This document shows positions 45,900 to 55,689 of a stretch of 64,000 nucleotides of DNA, piece after piece; the stretch's first letter is position 1; each line of letters starts with the position of its first letter. This DNA comes from Ignelater luminosus (lineage: Eukaryota; Arthropoda; Insecta; Coleoptera; Elateridae). A model generated the notes under the pieces. The model worked only from the letters and a program-made list of their open reading frames with translations. It made no database searches and was not told where the DNA came from. Made by a program: the position numbers and the translations under genes. The stretch lies in contig VTPC01090428.1 of assembly GCA_011009095.1 (NCBI GenBank), positions 74,882-138,881 on the forward strand, written 5' to 3'.

Positions 45900-46775
45900 T
45901 AATAATTTTGTCGTTAGGATAAGCTGTTATCTCAATTTTTCAATATTGATCTTAATAAGTTTTTAATCATATCGTATCAATTCTTGGTTTTTTCTTGTTT
46001 TAGATTTTAAAATCTAGCGATTTAATGGCGGAATCTCCTGATTTCTTTGATATAAATCTTCCGAAATGTAAAAATAAGATTTGACAGCCTGCTCATTGTC
46101 TTCCATTTCGACACCCATCGAAGAAGGACAGGCCCATTTATTATCAATCAACTTTATATGAAAATTTCCTACATTTACGATTTTGAATTCGTTTCTATTA
46201 TATTTAGCAACAGTCCATTCTGTTGTAGTTCATTTACAATTTGCAACATTATCTTGATCCTTCGACACGTACAAAGAGCGGTAGTGGACAAGAAATTAAG
46301 GGATTTTGTTCCAGACGCGGTTCGATCAGTTGGATTAGTTGCTTACAGGTTTTCTCAGGTTTTAAAAAAGTCAGAATTTCCTGTATTGTATCTAAAATGT
46401 AATCATGTCATAGAAATTTTTGTTCTACTTTCCAGATTGTATGTACATACACTGCCACAAATAAGCAGAATAAATTTTGTAAGTCGTGAAGTTCAACTCT
46501 TATTTTCATTGGCAATGACAGTTTTTGAGTGTCATTAAGTATTACAGAGGTCAAAATATGCAGCATTTATAAAGCTAAAAGGTTCAGCAATATGTGACGA
46601 AGATGAAGTCTGTGTTGTCGTTGAAGCCACCTCTTAGACGGTCGTATACAAATGTTGCTTTGACCATTCGAACTAAAATTTCGACATAATACATAATAAA
46701 ATTTTGCTTGTGCAAGCAAAAATTTATACATAAATATGGGCTGCAAATTTTAATGTATGTGCCGTCCTGTGTGTT
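45900..46775. other. No recognisable gene
   Basis: AT-rich. A 126-codon plus-strand frame (46158-46538) includes RAVVDKKLRDFVPDAVRSVG, but no domain is recognisable and its N-terminal part is Phe/Ile/Ser-rich as expected of AT-rich DNA. Confidence 0.35.
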
Positions 46776-46780
46776 AATTC

Positions 46781-48190
46781 TTACATACCTCTGCTAGCTG
46801 AATCCTTTTGAATTTCATCTATGTAACTGAGAAAAGTCACATTTACCCAATGTAATCTTTCACATGTACATAAGCTACCTTTGGGTAATAATATTGTCCG
46901 ACTGTCCGCAATGGGGTCTGGAAAATGTTCTAAGATGAGAAAGGTGTTAAATAACACTACAAGAGAATGAACAGACAGCGCACGCACGACCCTGAGCCGG
47001 ACGACCATGTAGTGTTGACAGCTTATTTGATATCTTCCTCGGTAACTGGAACCCAAAGGTCCTCATCTTTTCGTTCAGTAATAAAGACCTCATCATCCGG
47101 CGACGGCCGGCTAAACAGGCTTTTGTACTTGATCTCGGCTTCTAGAATGTCTTTGCGTTCATCATTAGATATCAGAGTTTTATTCTCAATGATGCAATTT
47201 GCCGAGTCCTTACGGTTCTTCTTATACATCGCTTGAATAATCTTTTAACGATGTCTCCTCTTGCTTTTCTCGTTCCTGCCCTTAGTAGCGATCTGTTCTG
47301 GAGCTTTTCTTAGTTTTTTAACCCTTCCTTCAAGGAAGGTCTGCATCATACAGCTTGCTGCGGTTTTGAGATCCACTTTGTCGCCTGGGGTGATAGTCGT
47401 TAAGGCTTCAAAGATTCCCTCTTCCCCTATGCTCCAGTCGTCGCGCTGCCTTTTATAGCCCAGTAGAAATCTCGTGGTTGCGCGGGCGGAGGAGGCAGTA
47501 ACGGGGTCTCGTTCCCGGGAGGAGTGACTCCGGACACCGAAACGTTTATAAATGTTTTCGTTACGAATCATCTCTGGATTATCGTCAGTGTCTGCCAAAA
47601 CAGACAAATTGGACAGCGGACGCGGTGGAAAACTAGGTTTATTCAGTCCACTGAGTCTAGGTAACGGGCTGAGATGAATAACCGTGGAGTTACTACGATC
47701 TCTAGATGATTTTATAACGTTGCACGGAAGATACAGTCAGGCCGTCGATAGTATTGGTGTCCTACATCGCAGGAGCACTAGCCAGCCGCCAGCTCACGTC
47801 AATCAACTTGCGGTAGATGGTAATTAGACGACAAAACTGGATCCCATCGCGGCTTCGTCCCGAAAATTGTTTTACTGAAAACTCTACTTGCCTTTTGTAC
47901 GCCACCTCTAGATCAACCACTTTCACAAGTTGTTCATGCGTCCATCTAGTGGATGGTATTCCTCTCGTTGGGTTCTCTGCCTGACGTGCCAGATCCTCGT
48001 TATAGTAAATTAGGTGTGCGCGCTTAAGTGTTGGCACAGGGCAAATGTTATCGTCCACTGAGTTCTCACCACGGTAGTATTCCCTGCACTTGCTGTTAGG
48101 GCCGTGCCTCAAATGGGAAATCCTTTTCGCATGTACAACGAACCATGTCTTATAAGAATGGGGATGTGGAGGGTGTTGGCAATCCACCAA
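46781..48190 (-). mobile_element. R2-like LINE remnant: Myb domain, linker, start of RT
   Basis: On the minus strand three open pieces follow in order. First (48190-47762) a Myb-like DNA-binding region: WTHEQLVKVVDLEVAYKRQV, FSGRSRDGIQFCRLI, preceded by Cys/His-containing sequence. Second (47607-47245) a linker with EALTTITPGDKVDLKTAAS and basic KKLRKAPEQI, continuing as RKNRKDSANCIIENKTLIS and YKSLFSRPSPDDEV, ERKDEDLWVPVTEEDIK (47229-47023). Third (47056-46781) the first RT blocks LVVLFNTFLILEHFPDPIAD and SRTILLPKG. The order Myb, R-x-x-Y linker, L-W-x-P-V-x-x-x-x-I, RT motif 1 is that of R2-clade and related restriction-endonuclease LINEs, which target fixed sites. The catalytic RT and the endonuclease are absent. 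Confidence 0.65.
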
Positions 48191-48279
48191 TAAAATATTT
48201 ATTAGATAATGAAACCTCGACTCAAAAAGCCCACCACATCATACCTTGTTATGTTTCGTTCAACTAGTGGTATGGGGTT

Positions 48280-49440
48280 CCACGAAGACCTGATGAAAGT
48301 TTATTGCCTCCGTAAAGAAGCCTAAAAGAGCGCAGAAAGTAGCCTACCGACTTATCCGTTGGCAAACTAAAAAAGCTACCAACGTTCCGGACTTTCTTGA
48401 AGAAGAAGCGTCAGCTAGGCAAATGGGTCAGGTTCAAGCACTTTCACCTTGTCTTGTCGCTTTCTACAGGCAGAAGGCTAGATTCGTACTGAATCGGAGC
48501 AAAACGCAACCAGGAAAACCCCGGGGTAATAGCTGTATTTCCAGAAAATCCAGAGACTGGATCCCTGAAAGTTGAAGATGGGAAAACTCCCCGTAAACGA
48601 CGGATACAGAACACACACAGTTTAAACCATATATACCAGATAATCCCAATAGTCTAACATGGAACAGCGATATGGAGACACAGATTGCAGATGCAATGGG
48701 GCGGCTACACGAGCTATCATCAGATCACACAAATCAAGCAGCAAAGGTCATCGCAAGCACACCTCCCTTGCATATTTTACAACAGCTGACTATAAAGGGG
48801 AGCTGGTGACAACCAAAGAGTTTTCAAGCCAACTTGGCAAGCCACCAGCAATAGAAAGGTTACCTACAGATTTCTACTAAAAGTTGCCACTACCCTTGCA
48901 ACCCAGCCATGGAGAGTTCATTTACAAATTACATAAAATGGTGAGATAACTCCGAGCATAAGATTTATATCTGCTCTGCCTATGAAGAGCCGCGAGAATA
49001 TCCCAGCAACACACCCTAATTAGCCGCCGATCTTGAAGCCCTGTCAAATCCGAAACCAGTCGTTGCAGAGCTACTAGCAAAATTCAAACCCATAAAGCAC
49101 CCACTGCCATCTGTTGCCAAACCTAACAGAAACTGACCCTGGAAACAGAAAAAAGAAGACGTCTCATTAGCCCGATAGCCAATATGGATCCCAATACAGC
49201 CTCAGCCACCAAATGACCAGGAGGGAAAGCACTAAAGACATCTCCCTGGATGATTCGGTGACAAGCCAAGCAGACGACCAAACAATGGCAGTGAAAAAGT
49301 TAAAGAGTGATAAATAAAGAGAAGTACAGCAGCCAAGCAAAGAACAAAATGAAATAGGATTTGCAAAACTAAACAGTGCCAAGAGATAAGACAGAAATAT
49401 CGTGAGATCAATAAGCAAAGGCATCTCGATCGATTATGAA
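48280..49440 (+). other. Unrecognised coding-like stretch
   Basis: From 48303 a frame of about 90 codons lacks stops and is basic (KKPKRAQKVAYRLIRWQTKK, FLEEEASARQMGQVQALSPC, FVLNRSKTQPGKPRGNS). Later, around 48670-48800, another frame reads DMETQIADAMGRLHELSSDH, TNQAAKVIAS and LHILQQLTIKG, and around 49320 EVQQPSKEQNEIGFAKLNSA. The composition resembles a retroelement ORF1, but I see no zinc knuckle, no enzyme and no termini. It lies head-to-head with the R2-like remnant. Confidence 0.3.
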
Positions 49441-50059
49441 ACTAGAACAGTTTGTCTTCTCTTATTAATTTTGTGTACAAATGTCAAATCTTGACATGAC
49501 AAATTTTGACACAAGAACAGAAAAAGTTTCCTCTAGACAACAACCAAATGGTGAATTGCAGTTTTTATATTGCTGTTTGCCGTATGGAGTCTATCCAAAG
49601 ATTTTGAAATGCATTTTTAAATGCAAACCAGTTCAGAAAACAATTAATGCGAACCGTAAACCGTTTTAGAGAGGCAGGATCAATAAGCAATAAACGGAAG
49701 AGTGGAGCCTCGTATTAATATCAATGGGATGGTGAACAATGCCAGAAACTTAATTCAGGATAAATCAATAAGGAGGGTAGCACAATTATTGGATATGAGT
49801 TATAGAACTTGTTGAAATATTCTACGAGGAGACCTTGAATAACTGTATCCTTATAAATTACAAATTTATCAGGAGTTGTTACCAGCTGATTATAATAAAT
49901 GGGTAGTATATTGTCAGTGGTTTAGAGATAACCTCAACGATGACAATTTGATGGATGTGACATTTTTATCGGACGAGGTTTGGTTCCACCTTGATACACC
50001 GACAACCTACATTGTCATAGAGAGTCGAGGTTATATGCCTTGAAACTAGGAGTGTAGGT

Positions 50060-50540
50060 AGCAACGTCGAGAAGGAGAATCAATAGGCCAATCTTCTTTA
50101 ATTGAAATCTTAACTCTGATATAGAAATGAGATTCTTGAACTTTTCATTAATGTTGTAATGTTCTTTTTATATAAAACGTTTATTTATATTTAATAATAT
50201 TTATTTTTACTTAGTTTATTACAATTTATTTTCAGTATTTATTTACACTAACTTATTTATTTATTTATGCACAGAAGAATTTATTTATTACTATTTAACA
50301 TTTATTTCGTTTGTGACTACTACCTGATTGACTGTAGAACTGCCTTCTGCTCGGTCAACGCAACCTTATATTCGTTTCCGCGTGGTTCTTGATGAGCCCA
50401 GAAAGTTCGCGTTCCTTCTGGAACATTTGACGGTGGAAGGTTCTCGATAGTTCGAGATTTCTCCGGCACATTCGACCAGCTTGTTCGAGAGTGTTCGGGA
50501 TTTTTTCTAGAATATTCTAGGAGTGGTGCGTTACAATATG
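50060..50540. other. Insertion inside the transposase, with ATTTATTT runs
   Basis: Non-coding DNA occupies the place of the transposase middle. Its first part is very AT-rich with many TTATTTAT repeats (50170-50300). The second part (50340-50530) is balanced in composition and rich in TTC/GAA words. I cannot identify it; a solo terminal repeat or a short DNA element are both possible, and no duplicated target site is obvious. Confidence 0.35.
50385..50522 (+). promoter_or_regulatory. Cluster of heat-shock-element-like motifs
   Basis: TTCTAGAATATTC at 50506-50518 is a perfect three-subunit heat shock element (nTTCnnGAAnnTTCn). In the 120 bp before it lie CCTTCTGGAAC (TTCnnGAA), the palindrome TCTCGATAGTTCGAGA, CAGAAAGTTC, and GTTCGAGAGTGTTCGGGA. 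Heat-shock factor is known to bind such arrays. Whether this one is used is inference, as no promoter or transcript is visible next to it. Confidence 0.35.
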
Positions 50541-50810
50541 CTGCACGATGACGAAATTGGATTACGCAACAATGAACTACCTAAGAGAAGTTTTTGATGA
50601 CAGGCCTATAAGTGCAAATCGTTTTCCGTCCAGGTCTTGTGATCGTACCTCTTTGGATTATTTTATGTTTTCCTATCTAAAAGATTCAATCTTCAAAGAT
50701 CGTATCTTAATTATAGATGATTTGCGACAGAAAAGTTTACAGAAATGTCAGAGTATGAAGAAACCTGTAGATCTTTGTATCAATACAAATGGATAGAATT
50801 TCCAACAGTT

Positions 50811-52300
50811 CAACAGTTTTTGTAACGATGCTTTGTTAGTTTGATATGATTAGATTGTTTAAGATATTCATTTAAAATTAAAATAAAAACGTCAATGTTT
50901 CAATCATAGAAGTACGTTTTACTGTTGAAAAACTACCGAGCGAGATGCCGTTACTTTATTGATCTCACGATAGCTATAGTTAAGGTAGTTCAGTTAAATA
51001 AGAGTCAATAAGCAAAGATTAGACCAAATCAAAAAGTAATGTAGAAGTGAGGGTGTATAAAGAAACTGCAAAATGCAATATAAGTTGTAGGAAAGCAAAT
51101 AATGGACCCGGTTGGGTTTCTTTTTTTTAGCAATAAAAGTATTAAGTTTGGGAATTGAGGATGGAAAAATTCTATTCTTAGTGAGTCGTCGCAGCTTTGC
51201 TTCGCATAAGAAAATTAAACAAAAGGGAACTCTTTTTTAAAAGGATGGAGTCAGGATGTTTAGTGCAGCCGTTTGGACACCAGCCATTTGGACGCAAAGT
51301 TGTTAAGATGAGGAGCAGTCGTTTGGACAAAATACAAAAATTTGTAATTCTCTTTCCTTTTAATAAATTTCCAAATTATTTTTCCCATTTTGTTCCGATC
51401 TAATTGACCTTAGTAGTAAACAAAATATCGTGAAATGTTACACATGTTGGAATTCATATACCTTTTCATTGAATAATAAAATAATATTTACCTCGAAGCA
51501 TTGAATTTCATCTGGCAATTGTAAATGTTACTATGGAGGTCAAACTTAGGATTATTATTGCTGATCATTTGACGAGTATTTTCTTGTATTTTAACAACAC
51601 CGATATAAAAGAAAATAAAACAAATATTTTGAGTCTTGCGCCTGAACAATCTTGCATCTTAACCTTATTATTTTATAAACCCTAACAAATAGATTCTTAA
51701 TTTTACATTGAAATGCTAGTGCAGTTAGCTTAGTGGTTTGAAACTAATTTTTACAGTTTCATGTTTCAGGAATTCTTTCGTTAGCTCATAATTGGCGTGA
51801 ACCTTTTCCTCAGAGATTAGAAACTCCCCGCGTTTAATAAATTCAGTATTTTTATTTAGACGAATATTTTAGTTCCTTGTTTGTCTAAACCCTACGATTG
51901 TTTGGTCATTTTGATTTTTATAAAACCCTGAATATTAAAACCAAGCGAAAGGTCAAAAGGACCGTTACTTCTATATCAAAAGTTTCTGTTCAAAAATAAA
52001 TAAAGAGAAACAGAAACAAAAAATACCTAATTGGAAATAAACGTAGGCGTTTTCAGGAAAATTGAAATACATTCTTTATAACGTAATTTTGTACATGAGT
52101 TACATTTTTTGCTTTCTCTTTAGAGGGGAACAAAACACACGGTAAACCGATAAAACTATTATCTTTTCCCAAACAGTATTTTTTCCGAAAGTTTCAAAGC
52201 CATTACGCTATAAATGTGACAATAAAAATATTGTGAACAAAGTAATAGTCACGGGCGAACCAAATTGAATTTTCATTTTATTATGCATAAGGGGAAATCT
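50811..52300. other. AT-rich stretch, no gene seen
   Basis: No coding or element feature apart from the small repeat at 51255-51335. Confidence 0.5.
51255..51335 (+). repeat. Short repeat of CAGCCGTTTGGAC
   Basis: Three copies of CAGYCRTTTGGAC: GCAGCCGTTTGGAC, CCAGCCATTTGGAC and GCAGTCGTTTGGAC, the first two adjacent and the third about 40 bp on. A minor tandem repeat. Confidence 0.6.
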
Positions 52301-52900
52301 GGGTAAGCAAAGTAGCAGCATCAGGGTGTAGGATACTCAATCTGCATAGACGTTTTGTGTCTTCCTAGTGACAACGCGGTCATGATTGATAGACTCATGC
52401 GAATCGACTGTGCCACAAAAAATAACAATTTCTAGCCGCGTTATTTATAACGGCGGATATATAAATTGACAGCGAGCCATAAAAAAGACAGCATAATAGA
52501 AGAAAATGCGATATTTGTAGCGGATGCGCTTCCTCCGGAGCCTTTTCCATCTGCGAATTCGCGTTTCTCTGGAGAGTCATGCGTGCATCTAATATCAGTG
52601 AGTAAATTCGACGATAAAAAGCGAAGATTATACATTGTTACGTCGTTTGTCCGGAGTTTGTACGTTAGGTGTTCTGTTACCCCGCTTGTTACTGAACGCG
52701 AACGCCGTTATGGCTCCGGAGGAACAATCTGACTCTAACAATGCTCGTAATTGATAGCAATAAGCGACAGTCGCTAACAAGGGACATGCGACACTCAATT
52801 TGTAGTTTTGTTCTCTCTCGCGACCGCTCAAAGAGAGATGGCCTTATTAGTTGAATACGCGATGTCTCTATTTGTCACAAACCCCCCGTGGCGTCAATTA
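52301..52900. other. Balanced-composition patch, possible regulatory or exon DNA
   Basis: Composition rises to near equality with CpG-rich stretches. Overlapping open frames exist on both strands (plus 52466-52732, 88 codons; minus 52441-52635 and 52628-52831). A TATAAATA string read on the minus strand lies at about 52443-52450. None of the translations resembles a known protein. It could be an old element terminus or a host regulatory region. Confidence 0.25.
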
Positions 52901-54090
52901 TGCCCTACATAATTAGAACCATTCGAAAATTGCGTGTGTCTAAACTAGTAGGTACATAACGAAATACAGTCATTGAAATATCACTGCCACCTACACGCCC
53001 ACAAGATCTACGTTGAAATGCTTTCAAAGCACTGTTTTGCGTATGCAAATGACCCTATACGAAATATTTATTTAAAATTATTCATCGAATATGTTCAAAT
53101 ACCATTTATACCTATGTATGCTCGGTATCGATTATTGGTACAACATGAATTGACTGAAATGTCCCTGCCCTCGAATATTAGTGCAAACTACTATTGCATA
53201 TGCGCGGGATGTGAGAATGACCGACAAACAATAATTTTGTGCTTTGAATAAAATCTCACTAAATTGGTCTTCTAACTTATGGTTTACCAGGGATTTAAGT
53301 ATCACTAGTATACATAATCTTGTTAAAGAAACAGTTATACACGCATTTATTCTACGCTTTCATTCTCAAGTAATTTTATTTCCTTGAAGAGCTTCGTGGT
53401 TCACTATCAAGTATGAATTTTTTAAACCAAGTAGAGCGTGATATGATTGAACGTTGTATTCGATATGATAAGAATGATTTCAACGATATATCGACCATCA
53501 TGACTATAGGTCCTTTATTTTTCTAAATAAACAATTGTTTGCATGATTAGTTATGTTAAATCCAAATCTAAAAGAGAAAAACACCCACAAGCTTTTATAT
53601 TGCAAAATAACCAGTCAAGGTTAAAAATATTTTTTTTTCATGAGACCACAGCTAACTACACTGAAAAGAATTAGTATATAGATATTAGAAAGAAGACTAT
53701 AATCTCGATAGTCTCAAAAGCTCATTAATATTTGTCCAATGAACAATTCGCGTTGCTAATACAATGAACAGAAGTTAATTACATTAATAAATTTGTTTTT
53801 ATTGTAATGATCACAATTCATAAGCGCAATTAATGTATTAATTAAATTAATAACTACTTTCATTAATATTATCAACTGATTATTACGTGAATGTAATATT
53901 TTACATTGAGATAATAAATTTGTTCAATACATTTGTGCAAAAATTTATACTGGCGTTATAAATTTATTAATTATATTAAACTAAAACCTTACATTTAGAT
54001 AATAATTAGTTCATTTCATTTACGATTAACTGTGCATTTATATTATACGCTTTTATTATATTCATACACTACTGATCTGAAGAAGAAATA
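52901..54090. other. AT-rich stretch, no gene seen
   Basis: A 92-codon plus-strand frame (52973-53251) begins MKYHCHLHAHKIYVEML and ends in ICAGCENDRQTIILCFE. It has eight Cys/His residues but no recognisable domain. The rest is dominated by AATTAATAAATTT-type sequence. Confidence 0.4.
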
Positions 54091-54094
54091 TATA

Positions 54095-54477
54095 CACTGC
54101 TTAACAAATGAAGTGGTACACTTAGAATTTGAGTCTACTCAAGTTAATTATTCCTTCACTTTAATAATTCAAAATTTACTAGTTTTCTCAATACTTTAGT
54201 AGGAGTGTGCACTACGGGGTGATAACCAAAATTTGCCCTTTTTAATGATATTCTAACGGCTGTAACTTGACTGACAAAAATGATCTAAACTTCACTTTTA
54301 CTATGTATAACACTTTTAGAAAACGCATGTTGAAGTCTGTCATGGAGCATATTGTTACGAAGAAATTAAAGAATCTTAGAAAACTTGTATCATTGAAAAT
54401 GGTTAACCTCTTCACAAGCTGCGCTGCATTTAGATAAACCAGAAGTATAAGTGTACCACTTCACTTGCTGAGAAGTG
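54095..54477. mobile_element. MITE with ~35-45 bp terminal inverted repeats
   Basis: Left end CACTGCTTAACAAATGAAG followed by TGGTACACTTA (54095-54124) matches the reverse complement of the right end, CACTTCTCAGCAAGTGAAG then TGGTACACTTAT (54448-54477). TA lies outside both ends (54093-54094 and 54478-54479). At 383 bp without coding capacity it is a non-autonomous Tc1/mariner-type element. Confidence 0.82.
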
Positions 54478-54639
54478 TATATTTTAGCTTTGAGTCTTCG
54501 TTTGGAAAACAAGATAATGAACAGTAAAAGGTACACAGAGGCTGCGTTCAAGATTGACCTCCAACAGAATTATCTGAAAGCCTACACATAGAAAAGTCAC
54601 TCGTAGCTAAAAGTTGCAATATGACCCCCTTTTCTCTCT

Positions 54640-54830
54640 TTCTTTTATGTTTCAGATTCCCAGGAGTAAATACAAATGAGAAATCCATAATTACTTCGTT
54701 AAAAGTCGTGCTTCTTATTTTAAAATCGGCCATTACATTAGATAAGCCAATTCCTGCCAATCCATTTGCATTTGCCGCAATAGTTCCTGACTCAACCTCG
54801 ATCACTGTCTCCTTTCGAAAGAATGCAATT
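54640..54830 (-). CDS. Possible exon of an unrecognised host gene
   Basis: On the minus strand an open frame reads VIEVESGTIAANANGLAGI, then GLSNVMADFKIRSTTFNEVI and MDFSFVFTPGN. The alternating hydrophobic pattern is protein-like, unlike the surrounding AT-driven frames. I do not recognise the family with confidence. Against it, a good pyrimidine tract plus AG is present on the opposite strand (54625-54653), and no convincing splice sites bound the minus-strand frame. A candidate upstream exon with a donor is at 55018-55131. Confidence 0.25.
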
Positions 54831-55017
54831 TACAAATGTTCAAATCTTGACACAAAGATCATAGTTCTGCCTACTCTCTCAAACTGTTTTGGAGATCAAA
54901 ATGTATTTCAATCAGCAACTGCTTATTAATTCAAATCCACGGTTTACACATTTCTAATTTTTGGAAACCTTATAGGATTTATTCAGTAATGTCATGCGTT
55001 GATATTCTTTTACTAAC

Positions 55018-55131
55018 CTTCAGTTCAGGAACTGCAGTTTGACATACCACCACGGCTCCAAACACATACAGATCGTCTGTAAGCTTCACCACCATTGCCG
55101 ACTGTAATACTGTAACGACCACTGCTTGCAT
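55018..55131 (-). CDS. Possible first exon ending in a splice donor
   Basis: Read on the minus strand from ATG at 55131, exactly 38 codons run to AAG followed by GTTAGTA (donor at 55017-55016). The translation, MQAVVVTVLQSAMVVKLTDD then LYVFGAVVVCQTAVPELK, has a hydrophobic N-terminus that could be a signal or anchor. The next frame on this strand with protein character is at 54640-54830. The link between them is inference, and the exon is short enough to be chance. Confidence 0.22.
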
Positions 55132-55617
55132 GCTCCAAGTGAGTAGTTGTGGGCCGTCTGCTGTGTAAGCCCTCGATCCATTCGTTCATTACCAAATTTA
55201 ATCCTCCTAGTTTAGAAAATTCTTTTCTTGTTTTTGGCGATCGAATCTACCTTTTTAATCTAACAGCGACTTTCACGGACACCATATGTAGGAGAGACCT
55301 AGGAAACTTTTGACACTGGAAGACATTGGACATGTTCTTATCTCGCGCCCTTTTAACATTAGGGTAATCTGCTTCTGTTAGCAGACGCTCCTTTTAATAC
55401 TTATAACAGGCGGTGACATCATGGTGGCGTGTCTGGTTGTAAGTTCATGTCAATAACTGGGAAACATTGCTGTAAGAATTCTCAATTCAAGGTACGTAGG
55501 TATTGTAAAATATATTTTATTGCTTTTATTAATACTCTTTTGAGCACCTTCTATACTGGTTTCTTCCTGGCTTCTCTTATTTGTTTACAAGACATTTCAT
55601 GGTTATTAAATTCTTTC

Positions 55618-55661
55618 ACACCTGGGAGATCTTGGACAGGTGTATAAAGTCTCCCAGGTGT
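55618..55661. repeat. Perfect 12-bp inverted repeat
   Basis: ACACCTGGGAGA at 55618-55629 and TCTCCCAGGTGT at 55650-55661 pair without mismatch around a 20-nt loop, just before the pogo-like coding region. Could be a hairpin or part of the element's leader. Confidence 0.8.
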
Positions 55662-55689
55662 TATTGCATGCTTTTAGTAAAACCGGTTT

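Larger units (their letters stand above)
49480..50810 (+). pseudogene. Tc1/mariner-like transposase split by an insertion
   Basis: The N-terminal and central part (about 49560-50040) reads NRFREAGSISNKRKSGASY, NLIQDKSIRRVAQLLDMSYR, NILRGDLE then LYPYKLQIYQELLPADYNKW, VVYCQWFRDNLNDDNLMDVT and FLSDEVWFHLDTPTTYI (first catalytic Asp in S-D-E). The C-terminal part (50548-50796) reads MNYLREVFDDRPISANR, SCDRTSLDYFMFSYLKDSIF and LRQKSLQKCQSM, equivalent to the S-P-D-L-T-P-x-D-Y-F-L-W-G block. The intervening DDE portion is replaced by about 480 bp of other DNA. The pattern matches the insect family that often carries DUF4817. Inactive. Confidence 0.75.

Noticed and set aside
46158-46538. 126-codon plus-strand frame
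   Set aside because: N-terminal half is AT-driven Phe/Ile-rich sequence and no family is recognisable.
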